Counted from the stretch's first letter, positions 9,277 to 18,597 are shown. The stretch is 64,000 nt of DNA from Paraburkholderia sp. (GCF_004298475.1 NZ_SCRP01000017.1:1-64000); one strand, 5' to 3'. The notes: a model not told the origin generated them from the letters alone. A program made the numbers and translations.

Positions 9277-9558
9277 CTACCGCAACGGCCTGCGTCTCGG
9301 TCGCGGCGCTTCATACCGATGCTCGCCGGACGGTTTGAGCGAAAGCGTCAGCGGCTCAAACAGGTCGGAGAGTGTGATGCCTAGCACGTAGCAGATGGTC
9401 GCCAGCGTCTCAACCGTGGGATTGGCGACGCCACGCTCGATGGCACTTATGCGGGTTCGGTCTAGACAAGCTTCGTAGGCCAACTCCTCCTGCGATTTGT
9501 CCACTTCGATCGGGCACGCCTTCAATCGCGCGCCCGCCCGAAGTGGTGAGCAACTCAA
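9277..9558 (-). CDS. XRE-family transcriptional regulator
   Basis: The ~93-residue protein is essentially one Cro/CI-type helix-turn-helix: ARLKACPIEVDKSQEELAYEACLDRTRISAIERGVANPTVETLATICYVL is the standard XRE arrangement, with the SQEEL and IERG signatures. A basic tail of Arg/Pro follows. I favour TTG 9558 because the frame from TTG 9600 would read through a perfect palindrome that is better explained as a control site. The gene runs convergent to the peptidase gene and downstream of the putative rep gene. It probably controls the island's own promoters. Confidence 0.8.
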   Translation of the reverse strand: MSCSPLRAGARLKACPIEVDKSQEELAYEACLDRTRISAIERGVANPTVETLATICYVLGITLSDLFEPLTLSLKPSGEHRYEAPRPRRRPLR

Positions 9559-9570
9559 CGCAACAGGCGG

Positions 9571-9599
9571 TGCAGCGGAACGCAGAACGTTCCGCTGCA
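9571..9599. promoter_or_regulatory. Perfect 11-bp palindrome between rep and XRE genes
   Basis: TGCAGCGGAAC (9571-9581) and GTTCCGCTGCA (9589-9599) are perfect inverted copies around the 7-base spacer GCAGAAC. The site lies 13 bp upstream of the chosen XRE start and 7 bp after the rep stop. It may be an autoregulatory operator of the XRE protein, or an RNA hairpin between the two minus-strand genes; there is no T-tract. Confidence 0.5.
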
Positions 9600-9606
9600 A
9601 GTGCCG

Positions 9607-10827
9607 TCAGCCACTACGATGAGCCTTGCCGCGGGCGGGCACCTCGGATGTAATCGGCGTTCGCGCGCTACCCGGCTTTGCGAGATCGGGGCTTGTGCGC
9701 CGGAATTTCACACTGCTGGCCGGACGGGATGAAGTTGCCTGGGACTGACGCTCAACCGCCTTTGCCACCTTTACTTGGTGTTGCGGCGGGACGAAGAGCG
9801 GCGAGAGCCTGCCAATCACCTGACCGATCGCGTCGCGCAGCAGTTCGGCGTTGAACCAGTCAACCTCCTGCTGCTGAGCGAGCTTGCGCGTAAACCGGCG
9901 ACGCTGGTTTGCGTCGAGTGCATTGAGCGCAGCGTTGATGCCGTCATTGCGAGCGCATGCGATGAAAAGGCGGCCCTCCGGCGTGTTGAACGGGGCAACG
10001 TCGTGCGGCAGATGAAGGAAGCGGATGCCGTCAAAGCACGACGCGAAATTGGCAATATCCGAAACCGGAACAGCATCCGTTGGCTCGCAGCGGACCTCCA
10101 GTCGCCAACGCGGCGGACCATCAAGCTTTTCCTTCAGCGTTGCCACCTCAATATCCCACTCATCAGATGCCAGCGCAGCAAGTATCTTGTCGGCGTGCGG
10201 CTCTAGTTCGCGATGCAGAACCTCTACCGCCTTGTCGTAGATGCAGAGCCGACGATCTGAATGAAGCGCGCCGACGTAAAGCGAGCCGAGAACGCCGTCA
10301 CCGCCAAAGTCGTACAGTACCTTCGCGCCGCTGCGCTTTCCTTTCGCTTCGACGAGCGTACCTTCCAGCGGATTGATATCGTAGTCAACATTCGCATGCA
10401 GCATGGGAACGACCGCTTGCGGTAGAACGCGATGCGCATCGGTCCCGAACAGGAAGCGAAGGAATTTCCCGAGATTAGCGATTGCTTGACCGCCCTTTCG
10501 GAGATACGGGTTCGGGTTGAACTCGATCGTTACCGCCCACGGATACGTCTTCTTGTTCGGCAGGCTTTCGACCAAGACTGAATTCCCACCAACCGGAACG
10601 TGCAGGCGTCTCTGGAACGCCTTGCGCTGGGATGAGAGTTTCTTGGCACCCGGTCTAGTCTCGATCACATCGAATTGCGCCTGCAGATATGCCGCGAGGG
10701 AATCATCAACATGTTCGGTCCGAATACAACACTTGAACTTGTCGACGCCGATCTCGACGATATGATCGAGCGGGAACAGGGCACCGTTCTGCCCGGAATA
10801 TAATTTAGACATGCTTATTTTTTTCAT
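9607..10827 (-). CDS. Putative replication initiator (phage/plasmid Rep-like)
   Basis: The 406-residue protein resembles the replication initiation factors of filamentous phages and rolling-circle plasmids (RstA/Rep_trans type): an N-terminal VDKFKCCIRTEH strand region, WAVTIEFNPNPYL, a central RRLCIYDKAVEVLHRE segment and a PRWRLEVRCEP strand, where 'IYDK...E' followed by 'RxEVR' is the family-like pattern. A catalytic Tyr cannot be assigned with certainty. The last ~60 residues are basic and low-complexity. Start ATG 10827 has only a weak AGAG site; ATG 10812 is an alternative. The gene faces a 540-bp repeat-rich block, where an initiator would be expected to act. Homology is judged by eye, and another single-stranded-DNA-related role remains possible. 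Confidence 0.45.
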   Translation of the reverse strand: MKKISMSKLYSGQNGALFPLDHIVEIGVDKFKCCIRTEHVDDSLAAYLQAQFDVIETRPGAKKLSSQRKAFQRRLHVPVGGNSVLVESLPNKKTYPWAVTIEFNPNPYLRKGGQAIANLGKFLRFLFGTDAHRVLPQAVVPMLHANVDYDINPLEGTLVEAKGKRSGAKVLYDFGGDGVLGSLYVGALHSDRRLCIYDKAVEVLHRELEPHADKILAALASDEWDIEVATLKEKLDGPPRWRLEVRCEPTDAVPVSDIANFASCFDGIRFLHLPHDVAPFNTPEGRLFIACARNDGINAALNALDANQRRRFTRKLAQQQEVDWFNAELLRDAIGQVIGRLSPLFVPPQHQVKVAKAVERQSQATSSRPASSVKFRRTSPDLAKPGSARTPITSEVPARGKAHRSG

Positions 10828-11367
10828 GCCAACTCTTCGATTGATAACAGTGTGCGATCCGGATGAATACCGGACCAGATCATTTACAGCCTTGGGAATC
10901 CGGTGTCGGATTCGTGTGTCAGATTGTCCTCCGAGTTCGTGGTGTCTTCCGTATTGATATGGATATGTATCTGTTATTACAGTCGCGTGGTTCTTCGCTT
11001 TCGATCACGCCGAACGCGCTTAAAAACGGGGCTGTCGTCCAGAGTGAGGCGTTTTTCTCGTCCCACACGCGGCTGTTTTTCGTCGACTTTCCTCGCTAGA
11101 CCCTGCCACCGTCGAAATTGCGCTGAATTGCCTTGAAAGCGCAATTTTTAAGGCCTTTCTGAGGTCCTAGTGCGCGCGCGGTGTCGTGTCTATGGTCGAC
11201 TTTCCTCGCTAGGGTCGCCCTCGAAAAACGAGCGGAAAGGCAGCAGCTGAGGCTGCCATTGGTGCCGTGTTGCGGTTGTTGCGCTTATTTCGAAGCCGCT
11301 GGAATTTTGCGCAACGACCGCAACTGCTAGTTATTACTCGCTGTTAGGTGCGACACGGTAAGTGCGG
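10828..11367. other. Repeat-rich non-coding block, candidate origin or control region
   Basis: This 540-bp region upstream of the putative rep gene has no convincing gene. It holds an 18-bp direct repeat (GTCGACTTTCCTCGCTAG at 11082-11099 and 11195-11212), a 10-bp hairpin with a T-run (AAATTGCGCT 11115-11124 with AGCGCAATTT 11138-11147), a GGCAGC/GCTGCC hairpin near 11240-11256, and a 15-bp inverted repeat with one mismatch (11270-11284 and 11309-11323). Such density of repeats beside a Rep-like gene suggests an origin or a multi-operator promoter. Confidence 0.45.
11082..11212 (+). repeat. 18-bp perfect direct repeat, two copies
   Basis: GTCGACTTTCCTCGCTAG occurs at 11082-11099 and again at 11195-11212, start to start 113 bp. 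A hairpin (11115-11147) lies between the copies. An iteron, an integrase arm site or a recent local duplication could explain it. Confidence 0.7.
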
Positions 11368-12513
11368 TCAGGAGCAAGCGTGTCCTAGGCGATTGGCCCC
11401 ACCGTCATCAGCCTTAGTGGTAACCAGGTCATTTGCCGTCTCATCCTCGGGGCTGGTATCCGTGCTTTTGATCGAAGACTTTCGTGACAACACGCCGTCA
11501 AAGTTGTAGCGACTAGCCCAGCGTTTAGCCCAACCCGTCGGTGGAACGAGGCCCACCGTGTTCTCGGGCGGAATCAGCGACGATTCCAAGCCACGCGAGA
11601 CGTTCGACTTGTTGATGCCGATGACCTCCGCGATCTTCTCGATCGTCGCACCCTTGGCACGCAAGTACCACGCCACACGGATAATCGCACGTGCAGCTAT
11701 GAACTGCTCCTGAGCGAAGGTCCAGGTGCCGTTCGATTCGAGGAATGCTTCGACCATTACGCGACCGATACCCTGCTGGTGCCAGTTCGTCAACGTCACG
11801 TTGTCCAGCAAAACTGCGATCTGCGCACCCGGCCCCGGCTCACAAGTGCTAACCTCCATGCACGCGTTGCAGTATGCGCGAAGTCCGGTCACGTCCTGCT
11901 TTTTCGCATGAACGATAAAGAGGACAATAAGTGCACCGAGCCTTTGCGCCTCAGCGTTGAGTTGCGCGATGGCTGCAATCGCCTCGTCGCGCTTCAGGTC
12001 ACGGTACGCCACCGTAGTGAAGACGCAGGCATCCGGCTTCACGTGGTCCATCAAGAGAGGAACACCTTCGGGTGCCAAAGGGTTGAAGCGACGGCAATGT
12101 TCAATCGCCTCCGCCCGCATCTTGTCCGCTTGATTGCACGAGCGCGTATACGACTTCATCGACTCAGCCTCACGCGAGCCAGACGAATGCAGGAAGGTAA
12201 GCGTCGAGACGGCGCGCACGGGCTGGTCGGCAATCGTATCGTCGGCGAGGATGCCATCCGCGATGGCAGCAGCGGCGACCGTCAGGATGGTCGGGTCAGC
12301 GCACGTCACGAGCACAACGCCTTCGGCCGGTTTCACGTTGGCGCGGAACGCGGTCTTCATCGTCTGCGCAATTTCGGTAGCCGCGCGCTTGCGAGCGCCC
12401 CTCAAAGCGTCCGATTCCGGACCCAAGTCATTCAGAACGTGATCGGCGAGCGACTTTGTCGGGATAGAGGCTGAGGTTGGCATGCTGGCCAGCGACTTTT
12501 GCACTTGCGTCAT
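11368..12513 (-). CDS. Island protein with C-terminal HTH, possible degenerate RepA-like core
   Basis: I do not recognise this 381-residue protein with confidence. Its middle part reads like a RecA/AAA_25-type core as in RepA helicases: VVLVTCADPTILTVAAAAIADG, a DACVFTTVAYRDL strand and LGALIVLFIVHAKKQD, which resembles the 'VHHTxK' strand of that family. However, no Walker A GxxGxGK is present. Residues ~290-320 form a helix-turn-helix (YLRAKGATIEKIAEVIGINKSNVSRGL). The ATG overlaps the TGA of the AlpA-like gene (12510-12513), so the two are co-translated. A DNA-binding role in replication or partition of the island is the best guess. Confidence 0.5.
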   Translation of the reverse strand: MTQVQKSLASMPTSASIPTKSLADHVLNDLGPESDALRGARKRAATEIAQTMKTAFRANVKPAEGVVLVTCADPTILTVAAAAIADGILADDTIADQPVRAVSTLTFLHSSGSREAESMKSYTRSCNQADKMRAEAIEHCRRFNPLAPEGVPLLMDHVKPDACVFTTVAYRDLKRDEAIAAIAQLNAEAQRLGALIVLFIVHAKKQDVTGLRAYCNACMEVSTCEPGPGAQIAVLLDNVTLTNWHQQGIGRVMVEAFLESNGTWTFAQEQFIAARAIIRVAWYLRAKGATIEKIAEVIGINKSNVSRGLESSLIPPENTVGLVPPTGWAKRWASRYNFDGVLSRKSSIKSTDTSPEDETANDLVTTKADDGGANRLGHACS

Positions 12514-12797
12514 TGTTCAGCCTCCAACGATGCAAGGTATTTCAGGATAGCTGAGAGTTTCCAGCCCCGCATGCGCTCCGACAGGTGCAGTGGTGCTGGA
12601 AACCTCCCCGTTTTCACCATGCCGTAAAGGGAAGTCCTCCCTATGCCAACAATCTCGAGGACTTCGGGCAGGCGGAGGATGCGGTCGGTAGGCGGCGCGC
12701 TCTCATTAGCGAGAGCAATGCCAAGATGCGATGCGATGGGCGTGCAATTCGCGCAGTTAGACGGCGGACGCGCGTCGACCTCAGATGTGCGGCTCAT
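12510..12797 (-). CDS. AlpA-like helix-turn-helix regulator / excisionase
   Basis: The C-terminal ~55 residues (RILRLPEVLEIVGIGRTSLYGMVKTGRFPAPLHL... and GWKLSAILKYL) match the AlpA/MerR-like winged helix used by P4-type satellites and prophages to switch on excision. The N-terminal ~40 residues are unrelated and may not be translated. The position, next to a replication-like gene and ~430 bp from the integrase, is typical. The stop overlaps the next start by ATGA. Confidence 0.8.
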   Translation of the reverse strand: MSRTSEVDARPPSNCANCTPIASHLGIALANESAPPTDRILRLPEVLEIVGIGRTSLYGMVKTGRFPAPLHLSERMRGWKLSAILKYLASLEAEQ

Positions 12798-12828
12798 ATG
12801 ACGATCCGATTTAGATGTGAGTCAGCGT

Positions 12829-12852
12829 CCACACCAGATCATTCTGGTGTGG
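12829..12852. promoter_or_regulatory. Perfect 10-bp palindrome upstream of the AlpA-like gene
   Basis: CCACACCAGA (12829-12838) and TCTGGTGTGG (12843-12852) flank the loop TCAT. The site is ~32 bp upstream of ATG 12797, where an operator would sit. An 11-base part of it (ACCAGATCATT, 12833-12843) recurs at 10874-10884 upstream of the rep-like gene. Confidence 0.55.
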
Positions 12853-13229
12853 GATCGTTGACATCGGCGTCAGATGTCTTGGGTCGAATAACCCGGGTCT
12901 CCATACGTCAGTCGCTTGAAGGTATGCCTGCCGATTGCCGCGACAGGAGACACATCAAGAACGCAAGGAGCGCGCCTGCACGATAAAGTGCCGAGCCGTA
13001 GTGCCACCGCTCTACTGGAGCGTCAGCAGCATGGAATGTGTTCTGGAACGCGCATGGTTCGTCCCATAGCCAACCCACTTGGGGCATAGACACTTAGTGT
13101 CCGCGACATGAGCTGAGTTTGCTGTCGGCAAAGTCTTGATGGCGACAAAGATTTTACCTAATTAAGGCGACGATGCAATCCTGCCAGAATCCGGCCGGCC
13201 GATTTTCCATGTGTGCTCCTAAGCCGGAA
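12853..13229. other. Non-coding spacer between AlpA-like gene and integrase
   Basis: About 380 bp without a convincing gene. A 61-codon open frame (12908-13093, minus) has no recognisable features. A GACATC/GATGTC inverted repeat sits at 12860-12878. The sequence TYAGATGT occurs at 12781, 12811 and 12870, possibly regulator half-sites. Confidence 0.4.
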
Positions 13230-14414
13230 TCACGTTGCCGCCTTGAGCGAGCCGAGATAGTCCGCCCACTGCTGCATCATGGCACGTCGTTCTTTCAGGA
13301 ATTTGGTGCGGTTGTATGCGGTACCGAGAGCGTCGGGCACCTTGTGTGCGAGTTGATGCTCAATTACCTCCGGCTTGACATGCAGTTCCTCGTGCAAGAT
13401 CGTGCGAGCCATAGCCCGGAATCCATGCCCGGTGATCTCCGTCTTGGTGTCATAGCCCATGCGCCGCAATGCAGCATTAACTGCCGCCTCGCTCATCGGC
13501 TTCTTCGGGTCTCGACCGGGGAATACATAGGTGCCGTGGCCGGTGAGCGCATGCAGCTCTCTCAGAATCGCAACGGCCTGCACAGCCAGTGGTACGAGAT
13601 GCTCCGTCTTTGTCTTGGTCACCAGGTAACGCCAGTCTGCCCTTTCAAGATCAAAGCCCGACCACTCAGCCTTGCGCAATTCGCCGGGGCGCACAAATAG
13701 GAGAGGAGCCAACAACAATGCGCTCTTCACTACAAACGTACCGCGAAAGCCATCGATCGCGCGCAAAAGCTCAGCGACTTTCGCGGGCTCCGTGATGGAC
13801 GCGAAGTTCTCGTGTCGAACGGGGGGGAGAGCGCCTCTCAAGTCTGCCGAAGGATCACGTTCTGCTCGCCCTGTCGCCACGGCATACCGAAACACCTGTC
13901 CACAATTCTGCAAGGCGCGATGCGCCGTATCTTTCGCCCCGCGCTCCTCGATTCGCCGAATGACCGTCAACAGCTCGGGAGCCGTGATTTCCGAGATGGG
14001 CCGGATGCCTAGCCACGGGAAGATGTCCTTTTCGAGACGCTGAATGATCTTATCTGCATGACTTTGAGCCCATCCAGGCGACTGGCGAGCAAACCACTCG
14101 CGAGCGACAACTTCGAACGAGTTGGAGGCCTGGTCAAGCGTCGCTGCTTTTTTCGCTTTCTTGTTCTCACCTGGGTCGACGCCCTGCGCGAGAAGCTTGC
14201 GCATCTCGTCCCGGCGCTCACGTGCGTCCTTGAGCCCGACATCTGGATAGACGCCAAGCGATAGCCTCTTCTCCTTGCCGTCGAATCGGTATTTGAAGCG
14301 CCACCACTTGCCGCCGGCAGCAGAAACCTCCAAGTACATCCCGCGCTCATCGAATAAACGATAGAGCTTGCCAGTCGCCTTCGCACTGCGAACGCCTACG
14401 TCAGTGAGTGCCAT
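13230..14414 (-). CDS. P4-type tyrosine integrase
   Basis: The 394-residue recombinase has an N-terminal arm-binding domain (DUF4102-like, residues ~1-85), a core-binding SAM-like domain (~98-185) and a catalytic domain. The catalytic set is visible: Arg242 (VRPGEL), His330-Gly-Phe-Arg333, His357 (HQLAHK) and the nucleophile Tyr367 (AYNRT). It should insert and excise the island at the adjacent tRNA-Ala. I chose ATG 14414: AAGGAG sits 8 bases upstream, and the GTG at 14420 would be inside the spacer. The stop of the small arm-domain gene lies between that ribosome site and this start, so the two are coupled. Confidence 0.95.
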   Translation of the reverse strand: MALTDVGVRSAKATGKLYRLFDERGMYLEVSAAGGKWWRFKYRFDGKEKRLSLGVYPDVGLKDARERRDEMRKLLAQGVDPGENKKAKKAATLDQASNSFEVVAREWFARQSPGWAQSHADKIIQRLEKDIFPWLGIRPISEITAPELLTVIRRIEERGAKDTAHRALQNCGQVFRYAVATGRAERDPSADLRGALPPVRHENFASITEPAKVAELLRAIDGFRGTFVVKSALLLAPLLFVRPGELRKAEWSGFDLERADWRYLVTKTKTEHLVPLAVQAVAILRELHALTGHGTYVFPGRDPKKPMSEAAVNAALRRMGYDTKTEITGHGFRAMARTILHEELHVKPEVIEHQLAHKVPDALGTAYNRTKFLKERRAMMQQWADYLGSLKAAT

Positions 14415-14419
14415 GCACA

Positions 14420-14860
14420 CTACTCCTTGGGAAGCACAGCCCGCGTTGCATCCAGAAAGGCGCGAAGCTGGACTGTCTCCAACGGATTTAGATTTACGCG
14501 GCGCGCGCCGAGGCGAATCGACAGCGCACCGTCGTTGTCCACCGAAAAGCGCATCTGTGCCTCCAGCCGAACGGTTTCGTCTCGCTTGGTTGCGCGCTCC
14601 TGCTTTCGCACATCGCTGGGATCGATTCCGGCAACCAGTAGCGCGCGGGCCTCGTCTCTTAGATTCCGGGCCACTGCGAGCGTCACAGCCGGGTAGACAC
14701 CGAACGACAGGGTATTCTCCTTGCCGCCGAACCGGTACTTGAGCCGCCAGTATTTGGCCCGGCTAGGAACGACGAGCAAATAAAGGCCGCCGCCGTCGAA
14801 CAGCTTTCTAGGCTTGTCGGCGGGCTTCGCGTTCCTGATGATGGTCTCGGTCAACGCCAT
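14420..14860 (-). CDS. Stand-alone integrase arm-binding domain protein
   Basis: The first ~85 residues are a second copy of the integrase arm-binding domain: ALTETIIRNAKPADKPRKLFDGGGLYLLV, YWRLKYRFGGKENTLSFGVYP and the ARALLVAGIDPSDVRK end all parallel the start of the integrase next door. The remaining ~60 residues are not a recombinase domain and carry no catalytic residues. Instead of being a broken integrase it appears to be a deliberate small gene: its stop is merged with the integrase ribosome site. It could compete for arm sites or act as a directionality factor. No clear ribosome site precedes ATG 14860; a TTGGGG/CCCCAA inverted repeat (14861-14902) covers that leader. Confidence 0.75.
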   Translation of the reverse strand: MALTETIIRNAKPADKPRKLFDGGGLYLLVVPSRAKYWRLKYRFGGKENTLSFGVYPAVTLAVARNLRDEARALLVAGIDPSDVRKQERATKRDETVRLEAQMRFSVDNDGALSIRLGARRVNLNPLETVQLRAFLDATRAVLPKE

Positions 14861-14954
14861 TTGGGGAATACTGGAGCGACTGTTTGGACAGTTGCCCCAA
14901 AAGTTATCCCTCTTCGCGTCCGAATGTCAACGGACGGCGCCGAACCTTACCGGC

Positions 14955-14994
14955 AAAAAAAACCCCGTAAGCATTGATCTTACGGGGTTTTTTG
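14955..14994. terminator. Bidirectional rho-independent terminator
   Basis: Stem CCCCGTAAG (14963-14971) and CTTACGGGG (14979-14987) with loop CATTGAT has an A-run on the left and a T-run on the right. It serves the tRNA transcript and insulates the integrase genes from it. Confidence 0.9.
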
Positions 14995-15035
14995 TCACTT
15001 TCCGAACGTCGCCGAATTTCGTCGGATTGAATTCT

Positions 15036-15111
<76 letters not shown>

Positions 15112-15187
15112 AACGAAGCGAGGAGTATAACACAGCGAAAACCAGAAAACCGAAATCGCCACCCCACCAAAACCGCCCACCCACAAA

Positions 15188-15532
15188 TCACTTCGAAGGC
15201 GCGCCGACAAGCACCCAGGCGACAACAGTATGAATGTCCGCAGCGTTCATCGCCGGATGCGACGGCATCGGAATCGCCCCCCAAACGCCGGCCCCTCCGT
15301 CCCGCACCTTCTTCTCGAGCCTGGCCTGCGCCCCCGCATCGCCCTTATACCGCGCCGCGATCTGCTGAAACGAAGGCCCGACGAGCTTGCGATCCACCGC
15401 ATGACATCCCATGCAGGCGTTCGTGCGAGCGACAGCCTGCCCATCTGCGGCGGCAAAAACCGTCTGCGAAGCCATCAGAACGCCCATCGCCGCAAAAACC
15501 AGGCAAAAAACCACGCGCAACGAACCCCGCAT
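15188..15532 (-). CDS. Small periplasmic c-type cytochrome
   Basis: The 114-residue protein has a cleavable signal peptide ending near VFAAA, one haem site Cys40-Met-Gly-Cys43-His44 and a downstream Met89 (AIPMPSHP) as likely second axial ligand. This is the class I c-551/c-552 pattern: a soluble electron carrier, probably to a terminal oxidase. ATG 15532 overlaps the TGA of the upstream BON-domain gene (TGATG), so the two are coupled; the GTG three bases earlier is less likely. Confidence 0.9.
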   Translation of the reverse strand: MRGSLRVVFCLVFAAMGVLMASQTVFAAADGQAVARTNACMGCHAVDRKLVGPSFQQIAARYKGDAGAQARLEKKVRDGGAGVWGAIPMPSHPAMNAADIHTVVAWVLVGAPSK

Positions 15533-16323
15533 CACATCGCCTTCCCGTTGCCCGGCTGCCCGGGTGACGATTCCATCACCGGCGCAGGCGGCTGCTGATC
15601 GATCGGGCGCGAACTCACCGATGCGTCCGGCACCGCGCCTACCGTCGGCTCCTCGGCGGCATTGGCCGGCGCCGGCGCGCTCGGCGCCGCAGCAATCGGA
15701 GCCGCCGCCTGGCCAGGCCGGATGTACTGATAGACCTTCACGACTTTCGCAACGCCCATCAGCTTGCTCGTCGCGTCGGCGGCCGTGGCGCCTTCCTGCT
15801 GCGTCACGAGGCCCATCAGGTAGACGGTCCCGCGCTCGCTCACCACCTTGAAGTTGTTCGCAGAGATGTCCTTGTACGCGATCAGCTCGGCCTTCACGCG
15901 TCCTTCGAGGTAGGAGTCGTTCGCCCGCGACGAGAACGAACTCGCCGGCTGCACCGCCAGTTCGTTGACGACCGACTCGACGTTCGCAATCGCCCGCGCC
16001 GTCGTCTCGGCCTTCTGTCGCGATGCTTCGTCCGGTACTTCGCCGGTCAGCAGCACGCGCTGGTTGAACACCGCCACGTTGATGTGCGCCGTGTCCGGCA
16101 AATTCTTGGTGATGTCGGACAGCGCCTTCACCTGGATCTCGCGGTCCTCGGTCTGCGAGCCCACCGTGCGCCGGTCGGTCGCCACGAGCGCCGTGCCGCC
16201 CGCCGCACCTGCAAGCGCGACGAAGCAGCCCTGCAGGCTCGCCGAGAGTGCGGCCGCAAATCCAATCGTCAGCGTCGTGCGCGCCAGTGCGCTATGGATG
16301 CCGTATCTGCTCTTCAACGTCAC
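15532..16323 (-). CDS. dolP: BON-domain outer-membrane lipoprotein (DolP/YraP-like)
   Basis: The 263-residue precursor has a hydrophobic leader followed by a lipobox-like LQGC, then two BON domains (roughly residues 60-125 and 130-200, with NVAVFNQRVLLTGEV and FKVVSERGTVYLMGLV). A Pro/Ala-rich tail of ~60 residues follows, longer than in E. coli. DolP binds anionic phospholipids at the division site and supports outer-membrane integrity. The neighbours DiaA/GmhA, YraN and RsmI reproduce the E. coli yra cluster order, which supports the name. Confidence 0.9.
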   Translation of the reverse strand: MTLKSRYGIHSALARTTLTIGFAAALSASLQGCFVALAGAAGGTALVATDRRTVGSQTEDREIQVKALSDITKNLPDTAHINVAVFNQRVLLTGEVPDEASRQKAETTARAIANVESVVNELAVQPASSFSSRANDSYLEGRVKAELIAYKDISANNFKVVSERGTVYLMGLVTQQEGATAADATSKLMGVAKVVKVYQYIRPGQAAAPIAAAPSAPAPANAAEEPTVGAVPDASVSSRPIDQQPPAPVMESSPGQPGNGKAM

Positions 16324-16342
16324 TCTCCTTCGTCCATCGATG

Positions 16343-17462
<1,120 letters not shown>

Positions 17463-17637
17463 AAGCGACGCGCTTGCGCTCTCCGTCGCCAATACGCGAT
17501 GCGCGGATTCGCGTGCGCCATCCGAAAGTGTCTGCGTTGTGCGCGGAACAGCTTCGCGTGCATCCGCGCCTGCCGCTGTACGTTCCTTCGCGTGGCACAA
17601 TGTCGGCCTCCTTTCTTGCGTTCGCGCGTTTCGTGCC

Positions 17638-18537
17638 ATGACGTCCCTCCTCGAACTCGCACAGGCCCAGCAATACCCGGCCGCCACGCTGTACGTCGTG
17701 GCGACGCCCATCGGCAATCTCGCCGACATCACCTTGCGCGCGCTGCACGTGCTCGGTCTTGTCGACCGCATCGCCGCCGAGGACACGCGCAACACCGGCC
17801 AGCTGCTCGTCCGCTATGGCATGACGAAGCCGCTCATCGCCGTGCACGAGCACAACGAGCGCGAGGCCGCGCAGCGCGTGATCGACTTCCTGCGCGCAGG
17901 CGAGCGCGTGGCCTGTGTGTCCGACGCGGGCACGCCCGGCATTTCCGATCCGGGCGCGAAGCTCGTCGAGGCCGTGCGCGACGCCGGTTTCCAGGTCGTG
18001 CCGCTGCCCGGTGCGAGCGCGCTCGCAACTGCGTTGAGCGCAGCAGGCGACTGGGTGACGACGTTCACGTTCATCGGTTTTCTTCCTCCGAAGCCAAAGC
18101 AGCGTGCGAGCGCACTACAGCCGCTCGCGGCGCACGAGCACGCGATGGTGTTCTACGAGGCGCCGCATCGCATCGTCGAGACCGTTCAGGCGCTTGCGGA
18201 CGCGTTCGGGCCAGAGCGGCGCCTGTTGATCGCCCGGGAACTGACGAAATTACATGAGTCGCTCCATTGCTGCACCCTGGCCGAAGGGCCAGCGTGGCTC
18301 GCCGAGGATGCCAATCGTCAACGCGGGGAGTTCGTGCTGGTCGTGGAGGGCGCGAGCGGCGCCGCTTCGTCGGACGGCGATCAAGATGCGCTATTGCGCG
18401 TGCTGCTACAGGAAGTCCCCGTGAAGACCGCCGCGAAGCTCGCCGCGGCACTGACTGGGGCGTCGCGCAACGCGCTCTACGCGCGCGCACTCGAACTGAA
18501 AGGCGAGAAAGAAGCCGACGGAAAAGCAGACGATTGA
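17638..18537 (+). CDS. rsmI: 16S rRNA 2'-O-ribose C1402 methyltransferase RsmI
   Basis: The 299-residue protein carries the tetrapyrrole-methylase-like fold of Rsm[19 protein letters not shown] at the start, [22 protein letters not shown] and FYEAPHRI. It methylates the ribose of C1402 in the decoding centre using SAM. ATG 17638 gives the usual MTSLLELA start. It is divergent from yraN and ends at a strong two-way terminator shared with rlpA. Confidence 0.95.
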   Translation: MTSLLELAQAQQYPAATLYVVATPIGNLADITLRALHVLGLVDRIAAEDTRNTGQLLVRYGMTKPLIAVHEHNEREAAQRVIDFLRAGERVACVSDAGTPGISDPGAKLVEAVRDAGFQVVPLPGASALATALSAAGDWVTTFTFIGFLPPKPKQRASALQPLAAHEHAMVFYEAPHRIVETVQALADAFGPERRLLIARELTKLHESLHCCTLAEGPAWLAEDANRQRGEFVLVVEGASGAASSDGDQDALLRVLLQEVPVKTAAKLAAALTGASRNALYARALELKGEKEADGKADD

Positions 18538-18541
18538 AATG

Positions 18542-18572
18542 AAAAAGGGCCGCCGTTCAAACGGCGGCCCTT
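18542..18572. terminator. Bidirectional terminator between rsmI and rlpA
   Basis: GGGCCGCCGTT (18547-18557) pairs perfectly with AACGGCGGCCC (18560-18570). An A-run precedes it, which gives a T-run for minus-strand rlpA; on the plus strand only TT follows. Confidence 0.8.
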
Positions 18573-18597
18573 CTGAATCAGGCGCGGCGATCGGTGA

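Noticed and set aside
12908..13093. 61-codon minus-strand frame beside the integrase
   Set aside because: No ribosome site or family features; probably chance.
1..15000. Second copy of the tRNA-Ala 3' end as the other attachment site
   Set aside because: I looked for the TGGTGGAGCGGATGAGG sequence in the island portion and found no second copy; it probably lies left of the window.
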